Source of the DNA: Tolumonas auensis DSM 9187
GTDB lineage: Bacteria; Pseudomonadota; Gammaproteobacteria; Enterobacterales; Aeromonadaceae
Direction of reading: 5' to 3'
NCBI RefSeq assembly: GCF_000023065.1
Contig: NC_012691.1
Coordinates: 974,501 to 1,038,500, forward strand
DNA: 64,000 nt
In this document: in pieces, positions 57,058 through 64,000 of the stretch
How the letters are laid out: each line of letters starts with the position of its first letter
Numbering within the stretch: position 1 is the first letter of the stretch
Program-made: the position numbers and the translations under genes
Notes under the pieces: generated by a model
Database searches by the model: none
What the model was told of the DNA's origin: nothing
The model's input: only the letters and a program-made list of their open reading frames with translations

Positions 57058-58437
57058 ATGAAAAAAGTTGGTCTTATCATGGCACTCTCGGGTTCATTGT
57101 CTCTTTTTTCTGCAACGGCAGTTGAAGTTGAACGTTATGCAATAGAACTGCCTGCTGAAGCTCAGATCCCGTATCACGGTCTTTATGCCAGTGAGTTTCC
57201 GCGTGGCATTCCGACAGGTTTAGGCTCAGGTCTGGCTTTTGCCGGTAAACAGCCGGATGGCAGTTTGCTGTTTTATTCCTTAACTGACCGGGGGCCGAAC
57301 GGTGATGCACCGCTGTGGCAGGATGGTAAAGAATCAACGCCAACCAAAATATTCATGGCACCGCAATTCACACCCAAAATGATGCAGGTACGTATTGCGG
57401 GTGGAAGAGCCGTTGCCAGTAACGCCATTGAGCTTAAGGATCAGCAAGGTAACATCAATGGACTGCCTTTACCGGATGAGCTGATTGGTTCAACCAGCGA
57501 GACAGCACTGAGTGATGCGTTAAAACCTGTCACAGAGCAAAGTGAGCGCGGGCTGGACACCGAAGGTCTGGTTTCTGATGGACAGAATGGTTTCTGGCTA
57601 TGTGACGAATATGGTCCGTTCCTGATCCATGTTGATGCCAAAGGAAAGATTCTGGCTAAATTCGGGCCAACCGCAGATAAAGATGAAAAAACAATCGCAT
57701 CCGGTTTGCCGAATATTCTGAAATGGCGTCAGCCTAACCGTGGGTTTGAGGGAATTGCCCGTTTACCGTCCGGTAAGATCATTGCCGCGGTGCAAAGTAC
57801 ATTAGATATTGATGGTAAAACGGCGAAGAAAGCGTCGTTTATTCGTTTACTGGAATTAGACCCGGTGACCGGTGCAACCAGAATGTATGCCTATCCGCAT
57901 GATATTGATGCCTATAAAAAGAGTGCTGATGCCAAAATCGGGGATATGGTTGCGCTGGATGATCAACGATTACTCATTATTGAGCAGGGTAAAGATGCCG
58001 ATAAAAAAATGCGTAATCTGGTGTATCTGATGGATCTGACTAACGCGACCGATCTGACGGACAAGCAACTTGATGGTAAGGAACCGGAGTTTGCATCAGA
58101 TCGTACGGCGCTGGAAAAAGCAGGCATTCATCTGGTCACCAAACAATTAGTGCTGGATTTACGGGCTCATGGTTGGAATGCAGAAAAAGCTGAAGGATTA
58201 ACGCTGGTTGATAACCAGACGATTGCCGTGGCCAGTGATAATGATTTTGGCCTGAGCGTTAAGGTGAAAAATAAAGAAGACGATGCTAAATCGCCGGATG
58301 ATTATTCCATCGATAAAAATGGGCAGGTTTATCTGGAAGATAAGCCAGTTAAAACTCATTTTGCTATTAAAGCGTCAGAGGGTGATGAAGCTAAATCTCA
58401 GTTATGGTTGTTTAAATTAGATAAACCGCTGAAATAA
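57058..58437 (+). CDS. Secreted esterase-like activity of phytase family protein
   Basis: 459 residues with signal peptide MKKVGLIMALSGSLSLFSATA. The body is a six-bladed propeller-like phytase/esterase domain (family PF13449 by recall): FYSLTDRGPNGDAP, GLDTEGLVSDGQNGFWLCDEYGPFLI, GFEGIARLPSGKIIAAVQSTL and the C-terminal AEGLTLVDNQTIAVASDNDFG. Members include alkaline phosphatase- or phytase-like proteins; substrate unknown here. Divergent from the DUF4382 gene across 215 bases with no clear regulatory element. Confidence 0.85.
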   Translation: MKKVGLIMALSGSLSLFSATAVEVERYAIELPAEAQIPYHGLYASEFPRGIPTGLGSGLAFAGKQPDGSLLFYSLTDRGPNGDAPLWQDGKESTPTKIFMAPQFTPKMMQVRIAGGRAVASNAIELKDQQGNINGLPLPDELIGSTSETALSDALKPVTEQSERGLDTEGLVSDGQNGFWLCDEYGPFLIHVDAKGKILAKFGPTADKDEKTIASGLPNILKWRQPNRGFEGIARLPSGKIIAAVQSTLDIDGKTAKKASFIRLLELDPVTGATRMYAYPHDIDAYKKSADAKIGDMVALDDQRLLIIEQGKDADKKMRNLVYLMDLTNATDLTDKQLDGKEPEFASDRTALEKAGIHLVTKQLVLDLRAHGWNAEKAEGLTLVDNQTIAVASDNDFGLSVKVKNKEDDAKSPDDYSIDKNGQVYLEDKPVKTHFAIKASEGDEAKSQLWLFKLDKPLK

Positions 58438-58457
58438 ATATCAGTAAATGAATCCAG

Positions 58458-58486
58458 AAAGCCCCTTAATTTAAAGGGGCTTTTTT
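58458..58486 (+). terminator. Terminator of the phytase-like gene
   Basis: AAGCCCCTT (58459-58467) / AAGGGGCTT (58473-58481), followed by a T run. Confidence 0.88.
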
Positions 58487-58598
58487 GTATGGTTAAAACA
58501 GAGATCAGATTAATTGCAGGAACGTGATTAGTGAGTGATGTTTTCTAAATTAATGCGACTACAGTTGGTATATCAAATCCGCAACCCGGGAGTTGGTT

Positions 58599-58823
58599 AT
58601 GTCTAATCAGGACAGACTGGAAATTGCGAGACTTACCCTCAATTACCTAATCTCTATTCAGACATCTGAAAATGGCGCACATGCTTTAAGACGTCTTGAG
58701 ACTGAAGCTGGAAAATCGTCTGATCCGGATACTTTTGGTACCCTTTACCGGGTCGTTTTCAAAGAAATAGAAGCCAGCGTTTTCTCTGAAATTAAAGATG
58801 ATATTCAGAGACCGGAAGAATAA
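58599..58823 (+). CDS. Small acidic protein of unknown function
   Basis: 74 residues, MSNQDRLEIARLTLNYLISIQ onward, predicted helical; no Cys, signal or membrane segment, and no family recognised. GGGAG six bases upstream of the ATG and a coding-like third-base pattern suggest it is real. The stretch 58490-58592 before it holds a possible promoter only. No terminator is visible before the ydjM-like gene. Confidence 0.65.
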   Translation: MSNQDRLEIARLTLNYLISIQTSENGAHALRRLETEAGKSSDPDTFGTLYRVVFKEIEASVFSEIKDDIQRPEE

Positions 58824-58865
58824 AGCAACGACTGAACACCGGGATGCTGCGGCTAAGATGAAGTA

Positions 58866-58897
58866 ATGTTATTATATACAGCTGTATATAAGTACAT
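58866..58897 (+). promoter_or_regulatory. Two abutting LexA-like boxes upstream of ydjM
   Basis: ATGT-TATTATAT-ACAG (58866-58881) and CTGT-ATATAAGT-ACAT (58882-58897), each one base off CTGT-N8-ACAG, lie directly end to end. They share the 20-base perfect palindrome at 58872-58891 (core ATACAGCTGTAT). Position 20-51 bases before the ydjM-like start suits repression. ydjM in E. coli is an SOS gene. Confidence 0.6.
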
Positions 58898-58916
58898 TAT
58901 TTAAGTTGTAGTTGTT

Positions 58917-59528
58917 ATGATGGCAAAGACGCATCAGGCGTTTGCAGTATTCAGTGTGCTGGTGGTCAGTAAATATGCGCCGGGTTCTTTCGATAACATC
59001 GTTTGGGCGTGTGGTCTGAGCATGTTTGGCGCGTTACTTCCCGATCTTGATTCTCCGCAAAGTTCGTTTGGCCGTTTAATCCCGTTGCTGAGTAAGCCAT
59101 TACATTCAATGCTGGGACACCGGACTATTACGCATAGTCTGCTCGCGGTTATCCTGCTGTATTCTGTTCTGACATCCTCTCCGCAATGGCATTCCTGGGC
59201 TGATGCAATCTGTATTGGCTATTTCAGCCATATTGTCGGTGATATGCTGATAGGCACGAACGGGGTTGCCCTGTTCTGGCCGTTAAAACAAAAGATCAGT
59301 CTGAATCCGTTGCGAATGCAGGTAGCTGGTGCGGGTGAGTACCTTGTGTTTAACCTACTTATCTGCGCGATAGTCGTACAGGGCCTGACTCATTTTTATC
59401 CCTCATTCGACCTGATGAGCCGGGCAGGTCCCATCTTCAATATTTGTGTCGATCTGTATACAAAAACAATCCTTCCTGCATTTACGAGCTTAACCTTTAA
59501 GTATAGTTCACTATTCAACGGGTTATAA
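58917..59528 (+). CDS. ydjM: YdjM-like membrane-bound metal-dependent hydrolase (DUF457)
   Basis: 203-residue inner-membrane protein. TKH-like start MMAKTHQAFAVF, then SMFGALLPDLDSPQSSFGRLIPLLS and MLGHRTITHSLLAVILLY (His and Asp ligands of the YdjM/LexA-regulated family), and YFSHIVGDMLIGTNGVALFWPL. About four membrane helices. The family is a putative metal-dependent hydrolase; in E. coli ydjM is SOS-induced. Adjacent ATG codons at 58917 and 58920, with a weak ribosome site. Two LexA-like boxes precede it. Confidence 0.85.
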   Translation: MMAKTHQAFAVFSVLVVSKYAPGSFDNIVWACGLSMFGALLPDLDSPQSSFGRLIPLLSKPLHSMLGHRTITHSLLAVILLYSVLTSSPQWHSWADAICIGYFSHIVGDMLIGTNGVALFWPLKQKISLNPLRMQVAGAGEYLVFNLLICAIVVQGLTHFYPSFDLMSRAGPIFNICVDLYTKTILPAFTSLTFKYSSLFNGL

Positions 59529-59533
59529 AATTC

Positions 59534-59570
59534 AGGCAAAAAAAGGTTAAAAAAAGATCGATTTTTGCCT
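59534..59570 (+). terminator. Possible weak terminator after ydjM
   Basis: AGGCAAAAA (59534-59542) / TTTTTGCCT (59562-59570), AT-rich with a 19-base loop. Weak evidence. Confidence 0.35.
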
Positions 59571-59691
59571 TTACCCTTTCCCAAATGCTTTGTTAGCATC
59601 GCCGCATTCTGCATGATACGGACGTCATGAATATCCATTCATTTTGTTTGTGCTGGTCACATTTGATGTGACGTCATGCGACCAACCACCA

Positions 59692-59836
59692 TCGAAAGCG
59701 CTCCCGAAACGGCAAACTCCGGGTAACCGGATGTACGCAAAGCCACAGGTCCTTTTGAGTCATCATCAGGACAGCTGAGCTACCGAAGGAGCTGCGTTCT
59801 AACGTCTTTTTTTGGGCGCTTTCGAGAGATTTTTTT
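59692..59836 (+). promoter_or_regulatory. Cyclic di-GMP-I riboswitch (GEMM-I) and expression platform
   Basis: Aptamer at about 59700-59792. P1 is GCTCC (59700-59704) with GGAGC (59788-59792). Then GGCAAAC, a P2 hairpin CTCCGG-GTAA-CCGGAT with a GNRA tetraloop, the hallmark ACGCAAAGCC, P3 GGTCC/GGAC, and AGCTGAGCTACCG. These fit the GEMM-I consensus and V. cholerae Vc2. An outer helix TCGAAAGCGC (59692-59701) / GCGCTTTCGA (59816-59825) shares two bases with P1 and is followed by a seven-T run (59830-59836), a plausible terminator. A second seven-T run lies at 59807-59813. Confidence 0.88.
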
Positions 59837-59855
59837 ACTTGAAGGTACCTAAAAA

Positions 59856-62162
59856 ATGAAATCTTTTCTGGCTTTCACTGCCTCGGGATATGGCTTGTCC
59901 GCGCGAGTGTGCCGGTTGGCAATGATGCTGGCAGTGGTTAGCAGCCTGGGCGTAGCTAGTACAACAGTATTTGCCGAGCCTGCAATACAAGCAGCTAGCG
60001 CAGTATCTACCTCTCAGGTAAGACAACAGAGCCTTGAGCTGGCCCGACTGATGGCTCGTTATCGTCAGTCTGACGAAACAGATCAAGCCAATCTTCTGAG
60101 CGAAATACAGACTTTGATCGAACAGCGTCAGGTTTTGTTAGCCGAGTTGGTAGCCAACGATACTGCTGCTGCCCTGCGCAGTGTTTTGCCATTACAGGCC
60201 GCTCTTGGCATGCCGGCTGAGGTACAAAACCGGCTGGAACAGCGTCAGGCTCAGGCCGGAACGCTGGAGGTGGTTTACGAGGACTATCCGGACAATAGCC
60301 ACAAACTACGCCATTTCCTGAATACTGATGCCGGCGAGCGGTTAGAGCTGCATTTTGCCGGTCAGGCACCAGATCTCCAGAGTGGTGGTCGCGCTCAGGC
60401 CAAAGGCCTGCGAGTAGGCAATAGTCTGGCTCTGGAACCGGGTAATATAGAAACTCAGGCCCTGAACGGTACGACAAGTTCGACCGCTACAGCGAGCAGC
60501 GTCACCATTCAACCCAACACTTTTGGTGAGCAGAAAACCTTGGTGATGCTGGTTAACTTCCAGGATGCGCCAGCTAATCAGCCATGGACTGTAGAACAGG
60601 CGCGTAGCATGGTGTTTGGTAATGTTAGCGATTATTACCGGGAAAACTCTTACCAACAGACTTGGCTTACCGGTGATGTACTCGGCTGGTTTACGATCGC
60701 TGCAGATAGCACTAGTTGCGATACCACAAAACTAGCTCAGCTTGCTGATACCGCGGCTTCTAATGCCGGAGCAAATCTCTCATCCTACCAGCGTCGTGTC
60801 TACATCTTCCCCAAGATCAGCTCTTGTGGCTGGACCGGTATGGGTTCAGTTGGCGGCTTGCCTTCTCAAAGCTGGATAAACGGTTCCTTGACATTGACGG
60901 CCATTGGTCACGAAATGGGTCATAATTTTGGTCTGCAACACTCTCACGCTCTGGAATGTGGTACCACTGTGCTGGGCTCTAGCTGTCAGAGTTATGAGTA
61001 TGGTGATTGGCTGGATATCATGGGTAATAGTACTGCTGGTCATTTAGCCCCTTTTCAGAAGCAACAATTGGGTTGGCTGGGATATGGTTCGTCGCCGAAC
61101 ATTACTGAAGTAAGCTCCAGTGGTACTTATACGTTGACGCCTTATGAAGTGAATGATGGCAATACGAAAGCACTGAAGCTCCCGATGGGTACAGACCCAC
61201 TTAGCGGCCTGCCTAAGTGGTATTACCTGGAATATCGCCAAGCTCAGGGGGCCGACGGTTTCCTTGTAAATTATAATGCTGTATTGAATGGTGTCGTAAT
61301 GCGCACTGGTGTGGATGCTGATCGCAGAACCAGCTATCTGCTGGATATGACACCGGCAAGTAATGCCAGCAGTTATTATGATTGGGAGGATGTCGCTCTG
61401 CCTGGTGGCATGAGTTATGTTGATGGGGATGCAGGTATCACTATCACTAATGATTGGACCAATGGTACCCAAGCTAGTGTGACTATCGAACTTGGTGTTC
61501 AGTCATGTCAGCATGCTCAGCCATTACTGAGCCTCACTCCGGCTCAAGGAGCTTGGGTGGCTCCGGGTAGTGCGGTTAACTATACTCTGACGCTGACTAA
61601 CCGTGACAGCAGCAGTTGCAGCAGTTCACAATTTGACCTGCGGGCTCAGCCTCTTACCGGCTGGACAGCAAGCTTTGCTCAATCTGCATTGAATGTGGCA
61701 CCGGGTCAAAGTGCCAGCACTACTCTGACCGTTACCTCTGCTGTAACAGCTCCGGAAGGTTACTATGATATTCCTTTGTCGGTAGTCAACAGCAATGCTA
61801 CTGGCTACAGTGCTACCGGCACCGTAACCTATGTGGTCAGCGCTCCCGTAGCTGAGAATGCGGCACCGGTGGCTATCGCTGACAGCGCGGCTACTCTGGA
61901 AAACACAGCAGTTAATATTACCGTACTTTCCAACGATTACGATCCTGAAGGACAAGTCCTGAACCTAGTGTCTACTACAACTCCGGCTCACGGCAGTGTT
62001 AGTGTTAATGCTGATGGTAGCCTGAAATACCAACCGACGAGACGTTTCAAAGGCACGGACAGTTTCAGCTATCAGATTTCTGATGGCTCAAAGAGTGCCA
62101 GCGCGACAGTTAGCGTGACGGTTGGTAGCGGTACAACTACCGGCAAGGGTAAGAAGAGCTAG
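59856..62162 (+). CDS. Secreted gametolysin-type (M11) zinc metalloprotease with Ig-like C-terminal domains
   Basis: 768 residues. Signal peptide with a long basic N-region, probable cleavage after residue 40 (TTVFA/EPA). Pro-region-like helical segment to about 215. Catalytic domain about 225-500 with the metzincin motif HEMGHNFGLQH (352-362) and Met-turn DIMG (387-390), as in peptidase family M11. Then a NEW3-like beta domain (about 545-655: LSLTPAQGAWVAPGSAVNYTL) and a tandem-95/cadherin-like repeat (about 665-755: AVNITVLSNDYDPEG, GTDSFSYQISDG), ending in a basic tail GKGKKS. Controlled by the c-di-GMP riboswitch upstream. Confidence 0.87.
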   Translation: MKSFLAFTASGYGLSARVCRLAMMLAVVSSLGVASTTVFAEPAIQAASAVSTSQVRQQSLELARLMARYRQSDETDQANLLSEIQTLIEQRQVLLAELVANDTAAALRSVLPLQAALGMPAEVQNRLEQRQAQAGTLEVVYEDYPDNSHKLRHFLNTDAGERLELHFAGQAPDLQSGGRAQAKGLRVGNSLALEPGNIETQALNGTTSSTATASSVTIQPNTFGEQKTLVMLVNFQDAPANQPWTVEQARSMVFGNVSDYYRENSYQQTWLTGDVLGWFTIAADSTSCDTTKLAQLADTAASNAGANLSSYQRRVYIFPKISSCGWTGMGSVGGLPSQSWINGSLTLTAIGHEMGHNFGLQHSHALECGTTVLGSSCQSYEYGDWLDIMGNSTAGHLAPFQKQQLGWLGYGSSPNITEVSSSGTYTLTPYEVNDGNTKALKLPMGTDPLSGLPKWYYLEYRQAQGADGFLVNYNAVLNGVVMRTGVDADRRTSYLLDMTPASNASSYYDWEDVALPGGMSYVDGDAGITITNDWTNGTQASVTIELGVQSCQHAQPLLSLTPAQGAWVAPGSAVNYTLTLTNRDSSSCSSSQFDLRAQPLTGWTASFAQSALNVAPGQSASTTLTVTSAVTAPEGYYDIPLSVVNSNATGYSATGTVTYVVSAPVAENAAPVAIADSAATLENTAVNITVLSNDYDPEGQVLNLVSTTTPAHGSVSVNADGSLKYQPTRRFKGTDSFSYQISDGSKSASATVSVTVGSGTTTGKGKKS

Positions 62163-62196
62163 TAACTGTGTTTGTACAAAAAACGATATATAGATA

Positions 62197-62228
62197 AAAA
62201 AGCTCCCTGTGTTAGCAGGGAGCTTTTG
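62197..62228. terminator. Bidirectional terminator between the two secreted-protein genes
   Basis: AGCTCCCTG (62201-62209) / CAGGGAGCT (62216-62224) flanked by A and T runs, serving the + protease gene and the - exported-protein gene. Confidence 0.88.
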
Positions 62229-62266
62229 TTTTCATGCCATCAGATCACGATTGTAGAATGCGGTCA

Positions 62267-63964
62267 CTAAGGTGTGCAAATCTCATCCGCATCGCAAAGA
62301 GGACATTGTGCTTGGGCTGTTATTGCTGCTTGACCAGTGCGAGGAACTGAAACTCCGAAGACGTCCTGAGCTGTGAATGTAACAGTATCACTAAATGTGA
62401 CATCTTTCGGATCAGTTGGAACTACATATGTAGGCTCCGATCCGCTAACAGGGACTAAAACTAAATCAGGCGTTGTCGGGATGTAGCTGCCTATGTAGTC
62501 AGCGCATGCATCCTTCAGTAAGCTGGTACTGGTAGAGCCGTCTCGTGTCAGTGTACCAGCCTTATTGTCCACCAATGATAGGTTATCAAGCCGGCTATCG
62601 CCAGTATTGCAGACTACGGCCTTGACCAATACCTCAGCTGCTACATTGCCACCACTTGTTGTGATTTGGGTATCACAAGTTTTATTGAGTGTTACTGCCG
62701 GGTTGACCTGCAGTGTTGGACAAGTGTAAGACGCATCGTCGGTAATGGTGTTGGTTCCTCCGGTTATAGCGGTAGCGGTTACTGTGTCTGTAATACCATT
62801 ATCTGTTAAGGCTACCGTCATGGTGTTGCTATAACAGACAGGATCGCTTCCTGACAGTGAGCTGAGTGGGAAGTTAGCGCCTGTTGGTACTTGATCGCCA
62901 CAATTAACCACTTTGAAAGCACCATCTGCAGCGGGATCATCACTAAGTGTTACATTGGTGACGGTACCGTAGCCAATATTTTGTACCTGACCATAAATGG
63001 TGTAGGTGATGGTGTCGTCAGTGTTGAGCATTGGTGCGGCACAGGTTTTGGTCACTTCAATTCTGCACACATCGAAGTTGCTGTGGGCAAAGTCTTTGAG
63101 GACTGCAGTAATAGAAGTAGAGCTGCGACTTTCTGCTACAAAATTAGTGAAGCAGGTTGAGTCACCAGGCAATAAACTGGTCAGGTCGATCGCCCCTTCG
63201 AAGAAGGCTCCGGGAGGGAACGTGGTACTAGGACCTGCATCCTTGTTATCATAAGCCCAAGGTGCGGTTATTGAGTCTGGATTTGTGATACCACAGAAAT
63301 CCTTGCCTTCAGGAATATAGCCGTTTTGGCATAGCACTGCCTCACCGCTACCTACCGGTACGACACCTGTCCCCAGCCATTGAAATACATTTATGGTAGG
63401 TACGGTACCACCATTGGAGAAGTTTACGAGAACCAGCACATCCCCATCCTGATGTACCCCTGAGAAAGTACCACCGGCAATCGGCTGCACTTCATCTTTC
63501 AGGAACCAGAAGCCCAATTGAGCATCACCACTGGTGTCATAACGATCCATACCAAATGTCAGTATGAAATGATCATCAGCGTTTACTCTCTTGTGGATGT
63601 AGGCTGCTGCATAAGCATGTGTTAGATCATCTTTGGCCGGTGGTGTGCCACCACGCCATTTCCAGTTAGGAATATCTTGTTCATCTTTTGAACCACCACC
63701 TGTGAACTGGGCCATGGTTGGTTCGGGTCTGTCAATTATGAGTAATGTTTTAGCTATAGGTGCAACATCACCAGCAGTTCTGGCGACGCCATTGTAAAGT
63801 ACATCCCAGTCATCGCCGGTATAATCATTCGCAGTTGCATTACCATCAAGTTCAAACGGTGCTGGTGTGTACGGATATGCAGCCAGTGCAGGCCCCGCCA
63901 CCAACGTTGATCCTGCCAGACACAATGCCGTAAACAGGGCTTTGTAATTAAATTTTATCTTCAT
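62267..63964 (-). CDS. Exported DUF11-like repeat protein of unknown function
   Basis: 565 residues. Signal peptide MKIKFNYKALFTALCLAGSTLVAGPALA. The N-terminal domain (about 30-290: FELDGNATANDYTGDDWDVLYNG; FTGGGSKDEQDIPNWKWRGG; AQLGFWFL) resembles a family of secreted proteins I recall only as hypothetical. Two DUF11-like beta repeats follow (EVTKTCAAPMLNTDDTITYTI; VTLNKTCDTQITTSGG), each with paired Cys, and the C-terminus is Cys-rich (CPLCDADEICTP). The start at 63964 follows AGGA eight bases upstream. No sortase or PEP-CTERM anchor. Convergent with the protease. Confidence 0.72.
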   Translation of the reverse strand: MKIKFNYKALFTALCLAGSTLVAGPALAAYPYTPAPFELDGNATANDYTGDDWDVLYNGVARTAGDVAPIAKTLLIIDRPEPTMAQFTGGGSKDEQDIPNWKWRGGTPPAKDDLTHAYAAAYIHKRVNADDHFILTFGMDRYDTSGDAQLGFWFLKDEVQPIAGGTFSGVHQDGDVLVLVNFSNGGTVPTINVFQWLGTGVVPVGSGEAVLCQNGYIPEGKDFCGITNPDSITAPWAYDNKDAGPSTTFPPGAFFEGAIDLTSLLPGDSTCFTNFVAESRSSTSITAVLKDFAHSNFDVCRIEVTKTCAAPMLNTDDTITYTIYGQVQNIGYGTVTNVTLSDDPAADGAFKVVNCGDQVPTGANFPLSSLSGSDPVCYSNTMTVALTDNGITDTVTATAITGGTNTITDDASYTCPTLQVNPAVTLNKTCDTQITTSGGNVAAEVLVKAVVCNTGDSRLDNLSLVDNKAGTLTRDGSTSTSLLKDACADYIGSYIPTTPDLVLVPVSGSEPTYVVPTDPKDVTFSDTVTFTAQDVFGVSVPRTGQAAITAQAQCPLCDADEICTP

Positions 63965-63977
63965 GATCGCATTCCTT

Positions 63978-63993
63978 TTTCCATATATGGAAA
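63978..63993. promoter_or_regulatory. 16-bp perfect palindrome just upstream of the exported-protein gene
   Basis: TTTCCATATATGGAAA lies 14-29 bases before the start codon at 63964, adjoining the AAAGGA ribosome site. Could be an operator or an RNA hairpin limiting translation. The rest of the upstream region is outside the window. Confidence 0.4.
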
Positions 63994-64000
63994 CCAATCC

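Noticed and set aside
59656-59672. GTCACAT-TTG-ATGTGAC inverted repeat, at first sight a CRP site
   Set aside because: The half-sites are in the opposite order (TCACA then TGTGA) to the CRP consensus. It may just be a hairpin in the protease leader.
59621-59678. Direct repeat GACGTCATG at 59621-59629 and 59670-59678
   Set aside because: Only nine bases and two copies, with no neighbouring mobile-element features; probably chance.

Overview
The window is a contiguous piece of a gammaproteobacterial chromosome, almost entirely core genes. Gene order repeatedly matches the E. coli/Vibrio/Aeromonas lineage: hisS-yfgM-bamB-der-yfgJ, grcA/ung, mltD-gloB/yafS/rnhA/dnaQ-gmhA-yafJ, purMN/upp-hda-bepA/perM, yejM-yejL/yejK, fau-6S RNA-zapA/ygfB-ubiH-ubiI, rssB/galU, yciI-yciB, trpEGDCBA/rnm-yciO-rluB. 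An unfused trpG, yciB beside trp, and a DnaT/DnaC-type pair outside the enteric context suggest a facultative anaerobe near the Aeromonadales (Tolumonas-like is my best guess). This is inference from synteny and recall; no database was searched. There is no rRNA, prophage, insertion sequence or CRISPR array.

Layout. 1-7.1 kb: translation and envelope assembly (hisS, yfgM, bamB, der), then grcA and ung diverging from a region with a perfect FNR box, a hemerythrin-domain protein and a DUF3545 protein. 7.1-12.6 kb: a basic-amino-acid ABC transporter operon with a candidate ArgR box, then a large transglutaminase-like exported protein. 12.6-20.2 kb: xthA, two tRNA-Tyr genes, an M32 carboxypeptidase, a TraB/GumN protein, a DUF1904 protein, an SDR enzyme, mltD and gloB. 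20.3-35.7 kb: replication, purine and pyrimidine genes (rnhA, dnaQ, purMN, upp, hda), proteostasis (bepA, cnoX), a PPTase, the YejM LPS-homeostasis protein, yejK, fau, 6S RNA and zapA. 35.8-43.9 kb: ygfB, ubiH, ubiI, a DnaT/DnaC-like helicase-loader pair, rssB, galU, a ComEA-like protein and cysQ. 43.9-55.8 kb: yciI, yciB, the complete trp operon with its attenuator leader, then rnm-yciO-rluB-queC and msrC. 55.8-64 kb is the accessory end: a DUF4382 lipoprotein, a phytase-like esterase, an orphan small protein, a ydjM-like membrane protein behind two abutting LexA-like boxes, and a large secreted M11-type metalloprotease behind a c-di-GMP-I riboswitch, facing an exported DUF11-like protein.

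Most noteworthy are (i) the c-di-GMP riboswitch controlling a secreted metzincin, convergent with a secreted repeat protein; (ii) the trp leader, which has a WWW leader peptide and attenuator plus two further short ORFs between attenuator and trpE, one with two Trp codons and one with a strong Shine-Dalgarno overlapping the trpE start; (iii) two head-to-tail SOS-like boxes before ydjM; and (iv) two related GTAAATTTAC palindromes flanking the FNR box of grcA.
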